A stretch of DNA of 64,000 nt from Elstera sp043721315 (GTDB lineage: Bacteria; Pseudomonadota; Alphaproteobacteria; Elsterales; Elsteraceae): positions 129,292 through 193,291 of the forward strand of contig JAYSQZ010000019.1 of assembly GCA_043721315.1 (NCBI GenBank), read 5' to 3'. The notes beneath the pieces are model-generated. The model made no database searches and had not been told where the DNA came from. It saw only the letters and a program-made list of their open reading frames with translations. Position numbers and translations under genes: made by a program. This document shows positions 26,352-36,317 of the stretch, one piece after another. Numbering within the stretch: position 1 is the stretch's first letter; each line of letters begins with the position of its first letter.

Positions 26352-26495
26352 ATGTTATTTGTCGCGTGCATTTTGCTGAAGAACAAGAGGCATAATGCGT
26401 CATTCTTCCAATCATCATCATCAACTTGCACATTGTGCGCGAGCGGCCAGAGTCCTTAGCCTAAAGCTCTCTTCCTCAGCCCCGGACGCGCCACC

Positions 26496-27437
26496 ATGCT
26501 TAGCCCCCAATCGCCCCAAGCCGTCGTGATGATTCGCCCGCATCACTTTACCCCGAACCCAGAGACGGCGGCAGATAACGCCTTTCAGGCCAGCCACGGT
26601 TTCGGCCTGGCGGCAGCGGTGGCCGCCGCCGCCTACCGCGAGGTTTCGGCGGTAGCCGAAACCCTCTCCCGCGCCGGAATAACGGTGCATCTGTTTGAAG
26701 ATACCGGCACGCAAACACCCGATTCAGTGTTTCCGAACAACTGGTTTTCCACGCACGCCGGGGGGCATGTGGCGGTTTATCCAATGTTCGCCGCCAACCG
26801 CCGGGCCGAGCGCCGCTGGGATATTCTTGAGATGCTGAAGCGCGAATACCGGGTTCAGGACGTGATAGATTATTCGGGGCTGGAGGCCGATAGCGTGTTC
26901 TTGGAAGGCACTGGCGCAATGGTGCTCGACCATATCGACCACGTCGCCTATGCCGTTCGCTCGCACCGGATGACGCCGGTCATGCTGGAGCGTTTCTGCA
27001 CTCATTTCCGCTACGAGCCGATTTCCTTCGAGGCGGTGGACCCGAACGGCACGCCGATTTATCACACCAATGTGCTCATGAGCATTGGTACTGATTTGGC
27101 CTTGGTCGGGCTGGAGATGATCCCCGATGCGACCCGGCGGGATGAAATCGCGACGCGGCTAACGGCAGGTGGGCGCACGCTGGTAGCGCTGAGTGCGGCG
27201 CAGATCAGCGATTTCGCCGGTAATGCGTTGGAGCTTCAAACCCCGGACGGCTTGGTTCTCGCCCTCTCCGCCCGCGCCCTCGGCAGTCTCAGCGCCAGCC
27301 AGAAGCAACAGATCGAAACGAGAGCTAGGCTGCTGCCGCTGACGATCCCGACCATCGAGCAGGCGGGCGGATCGGTGCGCTGCATGTTGGCGGGCATTCA
27401 CCTGGCCAAACGCCCGGCCCTGCCCCCGGTTAGTTAG
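26496..27437 (+). CDS. ctlX: CtlX-type amidinotransferase-fold hydrolase
   Basis: 313-aa enzyme of the guanidino-group-modifying (arginine deiminase-like) superfamily. It has VMIRPHHFTPNPETAADNAF near the start, DSVFPNNWFSTH (Asn/Trp/His block), and a C-terminal GGSVRCMLAGIHL with the expected nucleophilic Cys. This is the pattern of proteins annotated as citrulline-utilisation hydrolase CtlX. The divergent Lrp regulator supports a role in arginine/citrulline catabolism. The exact substrate is not proven. Confidence 0.87.
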   Translation: MLSPQSPQAVVMIRPHHFTPNPETAADNAFQASHGFGLAAAVAAAAYREVSAVAETLSRAGITVHLFEDTGTQTPDSVFPNNWFSTHAGGHVAVYPMFAANRRAERRWDILEMLKREYRVQDVIDYSGLEADSVFLEGTGAMVLDHIDHVAYAVRSHRMTPVMLERFCTHFRYEPISFEAVDPNGTPIYHTNVLMSIGTDLALVGLEMIPDATRRDEIATRLTAGGRTLVALSAAQISDFAGNALELQTPDGLVLALSARALGSLSASQKQQIETRARLLPLTIPTIEQAGGSVRCMLAGIHLAKRPALPPVS

Positions 27438-27613
27438 GCGATCCGTGCGGGCTATGCCTTGATGCTGATGGATGCAGTGGCGGCATCGGGCAGTTCATGC
27501 CGTCCAGTATGATTGTTCGGAGAATAGAATCGCAGCCCATATCAACGCTATTCCCCCCAGATTGCCCAACCTTTATGCTTATTTTAGAAAATCGGGCGTA
27601 GGGTGATTGGGTT

Positions 27614-27922
27614 ATGGCAAGTTTCTGGCACCGATTGGTGAGTTTTTTCATGATTGAGGAACGGGTCGCCGTTGCGAAGCCCCGTGCCGTCAATAACTGC
27701 GCTGCGTGCCGCTTTTGGGTTTCGCCCGACAAAATCACGAGCCGTGAAGTGCCCTCAACCCGCGCGATTCAATGGGCGAAGGACAATGGCTATGGTCGCT
27801 GCACAGTGAAAGCTAGCTCGGATCAAGACCGCAAACGCGGCGAAACCAAGCGCTTTACGATATCGACCGATGGCTGCGGCCAATATGCCAAGCGTCCAGA
27901 AACCGCCCTACCCTCCCGTTAA
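27614..27922 (+). CDS. Hypothetical cysteine-containing protein
   Basis: 102-aa protein of unknown function. It has cysteines in NNCAACRFWV, GYGRCTV and DGCGQYAKR. The CxxCRFW...GxC pattern resembles small metal-binding proteins of unknown role, so zinc or iron-sulfur binding is possible. The N-terminal MASFWHRLVSFFMIEE is moderately hydrophobic but not a clear signal. A start at Met13 (27650) is an alternative. The gap of 176 nt from ctlX suggests its own promoter. Confidence 0.62.
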   Translation: MASFWHRLVSFFMIEERVAVAKPRAVNNCAACRFWVSPDKITSREVPSTRAIQWAKDNGYGRCTVKASSDQDRKRGETKRFTISTDGCGQYAKRPETALPSR

Positions 27923-28090
27923 GAGTCTGAGTTTGAATAACTGTTGCCGTATCACAACAGCCGAAATTCAGCCATGATCGAGCGTAATAGTTCCCACGGT
28001 AGCGCGCGCGGGCTTTATCTAGGGCACTCGCCGCCCCATCTCCCTGTCAACGCGCCTTTTCGATGCAACGACAAACAACGGTTCCGAGCC

Positions 28091-29647
28091 ATGACAGCAC
28101 CCATCTTCTCCGTGTCCCGCTCCTTCCCTTCGCCGTTGCGGCGCGCGGTTGCCGTTGCGGGGTTAGCCCTTGCCGTCACCGGTGCGCCCCTGCTGGTGCC
28201 AAGCCTTAGCCCGCCCGCCTATGCGCGCAGCGCGCCGGAAAGCTTCGCCGATATGGCGGAAAAGCTGCTGCCCTCGGTGGTGAACGTCTATTCAACCCAA
28301 ATCAGCAAACCCGCCCGCGCCCCAGGTAACGGCGGGGGCAACGGGGGCGGTAATGGGGGCGGGGGCGGTGGGGCAGAACCCGACTTTCAACTGCCGCCCG
28401 GTTCCCCGTTCGAGCAGTTTTTTCGTGAGTTCATGAACCGCCAGCGCGGCGGCACGCCCCAAGCCCCGCGCCGCCAAACCTCGCTCGGTTCGGGCTTCAT
28501 CATCGATAGCGCCGGCTTTATCGTGACGAATAACCATGTGATCGACGGGGCCGATGAAATCAGCGTGAAGCTGCACGATAATACCGAGCTTTCCGCCAAA
28601 CTGATTGGCCGCGACCCGAAAACCGATCTGGCTTTGCTGAAGGTCGAAACCACAAAGCCGCTGCCCGCCGTTCAGTTCGGCGATAGCGATAAAGCACGCA
28701 TTGGCGATTGGGTGATGGCGATTGGCAACCCGTTCGGCCTCGGCGGTACCGTAACGGCGGGGATTCTGTCGGCCCGTAACCGCTCCACGGGCGGCGCCTA
28801 TGATGATTTCTTGCAAACCGATGCCTCGATCAATCGGGGCAACTCCGGTGGCCCGATGTTCGATATGGACGGCAAGGTTATCGGCGTGAACTCGGCCATT
28901 CTCTCGCCCAACGGCGGCAGCGTCGGTATCGGCTTTGCCATTTCCTCCAATCTCGCCCGCCCGGTGATCGAGCAAATCAAAAACGGCGGCGCGGTGAAGC
29001 GCGGTTGGCTGGGAGTAAAAATTCAACGCTTGGATGAAGAGGTTGCCACGGGCTTCGGCCTCGATAAAGCGCGCGGCGCGCTGGTGAGTGCCGTGACAGA
29101 CGGCAGCCCGGCGGCGAAAGCCCTGGTGAAGCAGGGCGACGTAATCTTGAAGTTCGACGGGCGCGACGTGCCAGAATCGGATCGTCTGCCGCGCATCGTT
29201 GCCGATACCCCCATCGGGAAGCCCGTGGATATGATCGTGTGGCGCAATAAGAAGGAAGTGTCGCTCAAGGTAACAGTTGGTGAGTTGAAGGAGGAGGATG
29301 TCGCGACTGCCCCCGACTCTAAAGAGCCTTCGGCTGCCGAACCCGCCGTTTCCGTGCGCGGCCTGGGGTTGAAGGTACAGGGCATCGACGCCGCTACCCG
29401 CGAAAAATTCGGCCTACCCGAAAACCAAACGGGCATCGTGATCACCGATGTTACCAACGACAGCAATGCGTTTGAAAAGGGCCTGCGCCCCGGTGATATT
29501 ATCACCGAAATCAATCAGGAAGAGGTGAAGTCGGCCAGCGATCTTGCCGCCAAAATCACCACAGCCCGCGACGCCAAAAAGAAGACCGTGCTGCTCACGC
29601 TGCTCAGCAAGGGCGACACGCGCTTCGTGGCCGTGCGGCTGGACTAG
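28091..29647 (+). CDS. degP: DegP/HtrA (Do) family periplasmic serine protease
   Basis: 518-aa envelope protease and chaperone. After a signal peptide (LRRAVAVAGLALAVTGAPLL) the trypsin-like domain has His149 (NNHVIDGADE), Asp179 (KTDLALLK) and Ser252 (GNSGGPMF). Two PDZ domains follow (about 300-390 and 420-510). The start at 28091 gives the normal signal peptide. A start at 27944 would add 49 unlikely residues. Unusually, the loop before the protease core is a glycine-rich tract (28325-28374, about 16 residues mostly Gly/Asn). An AGAGC hairpin lies immediately after the stop. Confidence 0.94.
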   Translation: MTAPIFSVSRSFPSPLRRAVAVAGLALAVTGAPLLVPSLSPPAYARSAPESFADMAEKLLPSVVNVYSTQISKPARAPGNGGGNGGGNGGGGGGAEPDFQLPPGSPFEQFFREFMNRQRGGTPQAPRRQTSLGSGFIIDSAGFIVTNNHVIDGADEISVKLHDNTELSAKLIGRDPKTDLALLKVETTKPLPAVQFGDSDKARIGDWVMAIGNPFGLGGTVTAGILSARNRSTGGAYDDFLQTDASINRGNSGGPMFDMDGKVIGVNSAILSPNGGSVGIGFAISSNLARPVIEQIKNGGAVKRGWLGVKIQRLDEEVATGFGLDKARGALVSAVTDGSPAAKALVKQGDVILKFDGRDVPESDRLPRIVADTPIGKPVDMIVWRNKKEVSLKVTVGELKEEDVATAPDSKEPSAAEPAVSVRGLGLKVQGIDAATREKFGLPENQTGIVITDVTNDSNAFEKGLRPGDIITEINQEEVKSASDLAAKITTARDAKKKTVLLTLLSKGDTRFVAVRLD

Positions 29648-29681
29648 AGCATCGTGCGTCAACCATGACGCACGATGCTCT
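29646..29681. terminator. AGAGC-family perfect palindrome after degP
   Basis: A 16-bp perfect stem (AGAGCATCGTGCGTCA / TGACGCACGATGCTCT) with loop ACCA begins at the degP stop codon and is followed by CGCTTTATTTT. It is very likely the degP terminator and the reference copy of the element at 11056-11091. Confidence 0.8.
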
Positions 29682-29706
29682 CGCTTTATTTTAGCCCTCG
29701 CCGTCC

Positions 29707-29770
29707 GGTGCGTTTGACGCGCCTAGGGCGGCTTTTAGAGCTGCGTCCGATTTAACGCACGCAGCTCTAA
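29707..29770. repeat. Composite repeat: TTTGA-loop hairpin plus AGAGC palindrome
   Basis: GGTGCG-TTTGA-CGCGCC (29707-29723) is followed 11 nt later by TTAGAGCTGCGT (29735-29746) pairing with ACGCAGCTCTAA (29759-29770). The second part is the exact reverse complement of the core of 58099-58134, and that locus also has a TTTGA-loop hairpin beside it. Confidence 0.75.
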
Positions 29771-29780
29771 CCCATAAGAA

Positions 29781-29811
29781 GGGCGCTGCGGTTTCCCACA
29801 GCGCCCTTTGT
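29781..29811. terminator. Terminator downstream of the cytochrome c' gene
   Basis: GGGCGCTG (29781-29788) pairs with CAGCGCCC (29799-29806) and a T-rich end follows on the plus strand; the minus strand also has a short T-run (TTCTTATG). It lies 47 nt beyond the cytochrome stop. Confidence 0.65.
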
Positions 29812-29852
29812 TACACACCAACGGCGCGCCTTAAACAGCGCGCCGTTTCTTC

Positions 29853-30293
29853 TTATTTGCCGCGATATTTATCGTGGCACGCCCCGCAGGTTCGCCCAAC
29901 GCCATCGAACGCCGACTTGATACCATCAAGATTTTTGGCGTTGGAGGCCACCAGTAGCACGCCCGCTGCCGTATTGAAGTTGGCGACCGCCGCTTCAAAG
30001 CCCGCTTGGTCCGACCAAATTAGCGCAGCGGCCTTGGTCTCGCCCTGGTCGCTACCGAGCGGAAAACTGGCCAGCAAGCGCTTGCCGACATCCGCCACCG
30101 CTTGTGCCGGGGCTGCCGCAACTTCGGGGCCGTCTTTTCCATCAACAACGGCTTTTATCGCCCCAACACTCTTTCGCAACACCTGCATATCGTCTTTGCG
30201 GGCCTTAAGAGCGTCCTGTGCAAAAACCGCGACCGGCGCGACCAGTGCGAAGGCGATGACTGCCGCAGTAACCCGACCAAATGCCTTACCCAT
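29853..30293 (-). CDS. Cytochrome c' (class II c-type cytochrome)
   Basis: 146-aa periplasmic haem protein. A signal peptide (FGRVTAAVIAFALVAPVAVF, cleaved near AQD) is followed by a four-helix bundle and a haem-binding RTCGACHDKYRGK at the extreme C-terminus, the class II arrangement. Cytochromes c' bind nitric oxide and can protect against it. It is divergent from cysG across an AT-rich 266-nt region. Confidence 0.93.
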   Translation of the reverse strand: MGKAFGRVTAAVIAFALVAPVAVFAQDALKARKDDMQVLRKSVGAIKAVVDGKDGPEVAAAPAQAVADVGKRLLASFPLGSDQGETKAAALIWSDQAGFEAAVANFNTAAGVLLVASNAKNLDGIKSAFDGVGRTCGACHDKYRGK

Positions 30294-30477
30294 CGTTTTT
30301 TCTCCCAGAGGACTGGCCCGAACCCATTCGGGGTACTTGTTCTGTCAGCCGAAAGGCCGATTCAACGTACACCCAATTAACAGTGTACCAGAAAATATCG
30401 CACACGTGAGCCACGCCAAAAAAGTATCAGATATCATCCTATAATGACATTTATTTTTTGTTGTTTGTGAAATAATA

Positions 30478-30529
30478 TTGACTCTTTCTTCAAGTATCTC
30501 TACCTGTGGAATTGTAAATTTTCAATTCC
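30478..30529 (+). promoter_or_regulatory. Promoter and palindromic operator candidate before cysG
   Basis: TTGACT (30478-30483), 17 nt and TACCTG (30501-30506) make a weak sigma-70 promoter. Immediately after is a palindrome, GGAATTG-TAAATTTT-CAATTCC (30508-30529), placed where a bound regulator would block or adjust initiation. The surrounding 150 nt are strikingly AT-rich. A sulfur or nitrosative regulator (CysB- or NsrR-like) is possible, but I cannot assign it. Confidence 0.5.
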
Positions 30530-30559
30530 GTGATGGGATTGTAAAAAAGGAAAGAGTCG

Positions 30560-31963
30560 ATGCACAGCCTGCCGATTTTTTTGTCGCTGAACCAGCGGGA
30601 AGCCCTGATTGTTGGTGGCGGTGAGGCGGCAACGCAAAAGCTGCGCCTGCTAAAACGCACGGGCGCGCGCATTACGGTTATTGCGAAAGACCCTTCGGCA
30701 GAAATCGAAGCCGCTGCTGTAACCGATGAGATTATTCTGCTGCGTCGGCACTTTCGGCTTGATGATATCCGTAATCAGGCTGTGATTTTTGCCGCCACCG
30801 GCGATGACGCGCGAGACGCTGAAATCTCCCGCCGGGCGCAAGATGTGGGCGTGCCGGTGAATATCGTCGATGGGCCGGAACTCTCCAGCTTCCTGATGCC
30901 CGCGATTGTGGACCGCGACCCGGTGCTGGTTGCCATCGGCACGGGTGGCAGTGCCCCCATTCTCGCCCGCCGCGTCCGCGAGCGCCTGGAACGGCTGCTG
31001 CCCGCGCGCCTTGGCGGTCTCGCCCGCTTCATCGAACGGTGGAAAGACCCCGTTCGGGGGCGCGTGAGCGACCCTGCGGCCCGGCGTCGGGTCTTAGAAC
31101 AATTCTCCGATGGCCCGATTGCCGATCTGGTGCTGAACGGCCAAGACCGCGCCGCCGACGAAGCCGCCGCCCAACTGCTCGAAACCGGCACGGTGGAAGG
31201 CGGTTCGGTCGCGCTCGTCGGTGCGGGACCAGGCGACCCCGAACTCCTCACCCTGAAAGCCCTGCGCGCCCTGTCGGACGCCGACATCGTTTTCTACGAT
31301 GAGTTAGTGGCAGAACCAATCCTCGACCGGATCCGCCGCGATGCGGAGCGCGTGCCGGTGGGCAAACGTAAAGCTAATCACTCGGTGCCCCAGGAGGGCA
31401 TTGGTCGCCTACTGGTCGAAGCCGCGCACGCGGGTAAGCGCGTTGTGCGGCTGAAGGGCGGTGATCCCTTCATCTTCGGGCGCGGCGGGGAAGAGGTGGC
31501 GGCGGTGCGCGCCGCAGGGCTGCCGATCACGATTATTCCCGGCATTTCCGCTGCCTTGGGGTGCGCCGCCAGCACAGAAATTCCGTTAACGCACCGCGAT
31601 CACGCCTCCGCCCTTGTGCTCGCCACGGGGCATGGCCGCGACGGGGTGCCGTTTTCCAGTGCCGGTGTGCCGCACGCGGGCGGCAAGACCGTGGCGATCT
31701 ACATGGGCCTCGCCCAAGCGCCGCGCATCACGCAAGAGTTGATCGAGGCGGGTCACGCGACCGACACGCCTGTCGCCTTAATCGAAAACGGCACGCGGCC
31801 CGATCAGAAGGTTTCGACCGGGCTTCTGGCCGATCTGCCGCGCCTAGCGCTCCAGCACGGCAGCGGCCCGACGCTGTTGATTATCGGCTCGGTCGTGCGC
31901 CTGTCGCGCTACTGGGGCGACACTGCCGAAGCCGCGTCTCTTTCCGCTCTTGCTGCCGAATAA
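30560..31963 (+). CDS. cysG: Siroheme synthase CysG (three activities)
   Basis: 467-aa fusion enzyme making siroheme from uroporphyrinogen III. The N-terminal half is the NAD-dependent precorrin-2 dehydrogenase/ferrochelatase (LNQREALIVGGGEAATQKLR). The C-terminal half is the SAM uroporphyrinogen methyltransferase (VALVGAGPGDPELLTLKA, then VRLKGGDPFIFGRGGEE). It supplies the cofactor of the sulfite reductase encoded two genes downstream. The DUF2849 gene starts 11 nt after its stop. Confidence 0.96.
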   Translation: MHSLPIFLSLNQREALIVGGGEAATQKLRLLKRTGARITVIAKDPSAEIEAAAVTDEIILLRRHFRLDDIRNQAVIFAATGDDARDAEISRRAQDVGVPVNIVDGPELSSFLMPAIVDRDPVLVAIGTGGSAPILARRVRERLERLLPARLGGLARFIERWKDPVRGRVSDPAARRRVLEQFSDGPIADLVLNGQDRAADEAAAQLLETGTVEGGSVALVGAGPGDPELLTLKALRALSDADIVFYDELVAEPILDRIRRDAERVPVGKRKANHSVPQEGIGRLLVEAAHAGKRVVRLKGGDPFIFGRGGEEVAAVRAAGLPITIIPGISAALGCAASTEIPLTHRDHASALVLATGHGRDGVPFSSAGVPHAGGKTVAIYMGLAQAPRITQELIEAGHATDTPVALIENGTRPDQKVSTGLLADLPRLALQHGSGPTLLIIGSVVRLSRYWGDTAEAASLSALAAE

Positions 31964-31974
31964 GGGTTCAGCCT

Positions 31975-32337
31975 ATGTCTGCCACACCCCGTAAACTAAC
32001 ATCCGACGCACCGCGTTTGCTGACGGCCAACCGCCTGCGCGACGGCGCGGTGATTTTCTTCACCGGGCAAGACCTTGCCAGCCAGTCGCAGGACGGGTTC
32101 GGCCCGGCGTGGTCGCGCGCGATAGCCGATGCGCCGCTGTATAGCCTTGCCGAGGCCGAAGCCCTCCAAGCCGTTGCCGCGCAAAACCCGCAGATCGTCG
32201 CGCCCTATCTGGTCGAAGCGGACGCCACGGCCACCGGCCCGCGCCCGCTGAAAATGCGCGAGCGGATTCGCGGCGAAGGGCCAACCGTTGGGCTTCCCGT
32301 CAATCCCGCTAGCCTCACTCGGGCGAAGGCGGCGTAA
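31975..32337 (+). CDS. DUF2849 domain protein
   Basis: 120-aa protein of the alphaproteobacterial DUF2849 family, almost always found between cysG and the sulfite reductase gene. The opening TANRLRDGAVIFFTGQ is the conserved block. It has no cysteines or signal peptide. The role is unknown but context ties it to assimilatory sulfite or nitrite reduction. The ATG at 31975 follows cysG closely, and its stop is one base from the next start. Confidence 0.87.
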   Translation: MSATPRKLTSDAPRLLTANRLRDGAVIFFTGQDLASQSQDGFGPAWSRAIADAPLYSLAEAEALQAVAAQNPQIVAPYLVEADATATGPRPLKMRERIRGEGPTVGLPVNPASLTRAKAA

Positions 32338-32338
32338 T

Positions 32339-34004
<1,666 letters not shown>

Positions 34005-34018
<14 letters not shown>

Positions 34019-34496
34019 TGCCGCTGGCCTGCGGGCCGACCCGTATCAGAGCCTGGAACACGGAGTTTCGACCGCGCCAACCGCAGCCCTGCTGGTCAAC
34101 CTCGATCAGTGGGCGCAGGTCGCCGATCACACCGGGCCGCTCGGCCTGCGTTTGCCCAACACGCTCGATCCGGCTGACACCGCCGATAAACTGCCGCGCC
34201 TGTCGCTGATTGTGCTGGAGTTCCCCAAATTCACCGATGGCCGGGCCTATAGCCAAGCCCGCCTGCTGCGCGAACGCTATGGCTTTAGCGGGGAGATTCG
34301 CGCGACGGGGGCGGTGTTGCGCGATCAACTGCTGTATATGGCCCGCTGCGGCATCACCAGCTTCGAGATCGACCGCGCCGACGCTGCCGAACGCCTAGCT
34401 GCTGCGCTGAAAGACTATAGCATCGTCTATCAACCGGCAGCAGACCAACCCGCGCTCTCCCCGCTGTTGGGGCAGAAATGGCGACGGGCGGGATGA
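34005..34496 (+). CDS. DUF934 protein of the sulfite-reduction operon
   Basis: 163-aa protein of the DUF934 family, an oxidoreductase-associated family linked to sulfite reductase operons. PRLSLIVLEFPKFTDGRAYS and the RERYGFSGEIRATGAVLRDQ block are the conserved parts. The ATG at 34005 lies inside the end of the reductase gene with AAGGAG upstream. In many relatives cysH follows. Here a toxin gene follows 46 nt later, so cysH must be elsewhere. Confidence 0.88.
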
Positions 34497-34542
34497 GCGT
34501 ATCCGTCGTTGACGGACACCAGTCTATACCATACGATTAATT

Positions 34543-34830
34543 ATGATTTTTGAGTGGGACGACGGCAAGAATCTTCGCAATGTGCAGGAGCGTCGTTTGC
34601 CTTTCGACGTAGCCGTTCTTCTTTTCGACGGGCCGACCCTGGAAACCGAAGATTGTCGGCGTGATTATGGGGAAGTGCGGATCAAAGCGATTGGGGCCGT
34701 GCGCGAGATGGTGTTCGCGTGCATTTACACGGATCGTGAGACCAGCACTGGCCTGGTCCGCAGAATAATCAGTCTGCGCTTGGCCCAGAGAAAGGAACGA
34801 GATGGCTATCGTGCAGCGCACCAGGGCTGA
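34543..34830 (+). CDS. brnT: BrnT family ribonuclease toxin
   Basis: 95-aa toxin of the RelE-like BrnT fold: FEWDDGKNLRNVQERRLPFD with the WD.(x)K.N start, then a strand with RIKAIGAVREMVFACIYTDR and RIISLRLAQRKERDGY. The family cleaves RNA and is held by its partner. Its end overlaps the next gene by 29 nt, as expected of a TA operon. It sits directly after the sulfur operon and probably has its own promoter. Confidence 0.9.
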   Translation: MIFEWDDGKNLRNVQERRLPFDVAVLLFDGPTLETEDCRRDYGEVRIKAIGAVREMVFACIYTDRETSTGLVRRIISLRLAQRKERDGYRAAHQG

Positions 34831-35170
34831 CGTTGATGTCAGCAAAATTGATTGGGCAGGTCTTACCCAGGTGAGCGATGAGACTATCCTGGCCCAAATT
34901 GGTGCCGATGCGGATACAGCTCCCGTCTTCACCGAAAGCGAGTTGGCGCAAGCCCGCCGGGTCTTGCCCGCGCCGCTGCCCGAAGACGTTCGCGGTATCC
35001 GTCAGCGGTTGGGCCTCACGCAAGAGCAGTTTGCCAACCGCTATGGTTTTTCAGTGGAAACTATCCGCAACTATGAGCAAGGCCACCGCCGCCCAACCGG
35101 GCCTGCCCGCGTTCTGCTGCGGGTTATTGCAGGTGAGCCGGATGCCGTGACGCGCGCCTTGAGCCGTTAA
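34802..35170 (+). CDS. XRE-type antitoxin partnered with BrnT
   Basis: 122-aa protein with a flexible N-terminal region (TRADVDVSKIDWAGLTQVSD) that may neutralise the toxin and a C-terminal XRE helix-turn-helix (RQRLGLTQEQFANRYGFSVE, then TIRNYEQGHRRPTGPARVLL). Canonical BrnA antitoxins have a ribbon-helix-helix; here the partner carries a helix-turn-helix instead, as some BrnT partners do. It ends 4 nt from the stop of the convergent antitoxin gene. Confidence 0.85.
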   Translation: MAIVQRTRADVDVSKIDWAGLTQVSDETILAQIGADADTAPVFTESELAQARRVLPAPLPEDVRGIRQRLGLTQEQFANRYGFSVETIRNYEQGHRRPTGPARVLLRVIAGEPDAVTRALSR

Positions 35171-35174
35171 TAGG

Positions 35175-35576
35175 TTAACGGCCCTCTTCTGCTGTCTCTT
35201 GAACGCCCGCGTTCTCCAGCCGGATCGGGGCGAGCCGATAGCCCAAGGCCCGCAGCACGCGCAATACGGTGGCAATATTGGGCTTGCGGCCCCGCGCCAG
35301 CATTGCCTGAAGCCCTGCGGGGTTAAGCCCAGCGGCGGCAGCCACCTCTGCCAGACCGCGCCTGCGGACGATGGCACTCAGGGCCGTCACCACAAGATAC
35401 CCGTCGGTTTCCGCGTCTTCTTCTTCAAACGAGACTTCTAGGAGAGCGTGGATACGTCCAGGCGTGGTTAAATAATCTGCGGGATCGTAAGGCGCAATAA
35501 TAACGGTTTTGGGCGCGCGCTTGCGGCGCGGTTTTGGGGCCAGAACTGTTTCGACGCCTTGGAGTGCTGTCGTCAT
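35175..35576 (-). CDS. Addiction-module antidote (HigA/COG3636-type)
   Basis: 133-aa antitoxin. A basic N-terminus (PKPRRKRAPKTVI) precedes a helix-turn-helix of the addiction-module antidote family: DPADYLTTPGRIHALLEVSF, later RRRGLAEVAAAAGLNPAGLQ and KPNIATVLRVLRALG. The N-terminal extension is longer than in most members (about 100 aa). It overlaps the upstream toxin gene by 4 nt. Confidence 0.85.
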   Translation of the reverse strand: MTTALQGVETVLAPKPRRKRAPKTVIIAPYDPADYLTTPGRIHALLEVSFEEEDAETDGYLVVTALSAIVRRRGLAEVAAAAGLNPAGLQAMLARGRKPNIATVLRVLRALGYRLAPIRLENAGVQETAEEGR

Positions 35577-35884
35577 AGGTTATTTTCCTCTTGCCACTCG
35601 ATCCAAAGGCGTTTTGCCCACGCGATGTCACGGTTTTGAGTGCGCTTATCGCCCCCAATCAACAGAATGATCACCTGCTTGCCCCGCTGCGTGAAATACA
35701 CGCGATAACCAGGGCCATAGGCAATACGCAGTTCCGACAAGCCACTCCCAATCGGCTCAACGTCGCCCGGATTGCCCTGCGACAGCCGGGCCAATCGGGT
35801 TTCAATACGAGCAAGGACGCGATCATCGTTGAGGCCGATCATCCAGCGGTCAAATTCAACAGTGCGCTGGATCGTGATCACCAT
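35573..35884 (-). CDS. RelE/ParE superfamily toxin (COG3657-type)
   Basis: 103-aa addiction-module killer protein: VEFDRWMIGLNDDRVLARIE, GNPGDVEPIGSGLSELRIAY, then GPGYRVYFTQRG and IILLIGGDKRTQNRDI, the standard motif order. Its RNA-cleaving or gyrase target cannot be told from sequence. Toxin-first order matches its family. A palindrome lies 20 nt upstream. Confidence 0.9.
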   Translation of the reverse strand: MVITIQRTVEFDRWMIGLNDDRVLARIETRLARLSQGNPGDVEPIGSGLSELRIAYGPGYRVYFTQRGKQVIILLIGGDKRTQNRDIAWAKRLWIEWQEENNL

Positions 35885-35904
35885 GACGCTATTTTTACTT
35901 TTTG

Positions 35905-35931
35905 CCGAAAAATATTCAAATCACTTTTCGG
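35905..35931. promoter_or_regulatory. Operator-like palindrome upstream of the COG3657-type toxin
   Basis: CCGAAAA (35905-35911) and TTTTCGG (35925-35931), extended to TTGCCGAAAA and TTTTCGGTAA with one mismatch, separated by 13 nt. Its position before the minus-strand TA operon suits autoregulation by the antitoxin. Confidence 0.5.
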
Positions 35932-36022
35932 TAAAAAATGAAAAATGTGGATAGCTGCATCCGAGACCAGACGCGGCCCTAAGCCGTTTTTGTCGTCTTG
36001 TGGGCGTTACGCCCCCTGATTA

Positions 36023-36043
36023 TAGTAGGTATTATCACTACTA
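36023..36043. promoter_or_regulatory. Operator-like palindrome upstream of phd
   Basis: TAGTAG and CTACTA flank 9 nt (GGTATTATC), 13 nt before the phd start. TATTAT within it may be part of the -10 region. This is the normal place for Phd autorepression. Confidence 0.55.
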
Positions 36044-36056
36044 AAAAGGTGCCTTC

Positions 36057-36317
36057 ATGGAAGAGGCCGTTTCGGCAGCGGAGGCTAACCGCAAGTTCTC
36101 CCTTATCCTACGCGGCGTGCGCGCAGGAAACAGCTATGTTGTTACCAGCCACGGGCGACCTGTGGCGCGGATTGTCCCCGCTGGGGAGCATCTGGCCACG
36201 GCAGCGGGCGGGCGGGCGGCGTTGCTGGCACGCCTCGACCATCAGCCTGTTGTCGATGCCGGGCGCTGGACGCGCGATGCGCTGTATGAGGACGGCCCTT
36301 ATAAGGAAACTCCGTGA
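36057..36317 (+). CDS. Phd/YefM family antitoxin
   Basis: 86-aa antitoxin with the Phd/YefM DNA-binding N-terminus (EEAVSAAEANRKFSLILRGV, then VVTSHGRPVARIVPA). The C-terminal half is disordered and should cover the PIN toxin. The stop overlaps the next start by 4 nt. Pairing of Phd-type antitoxins with PIN toxins is common. Confidence 0.92.
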   Translation: MEEAVSAAEANRKFSLILRGVRAGNSYVVTSHGRPVARIVPAGEHLATAAGGRAALLARLDHQPVVDAGRWTRDALYEDGPYKETP

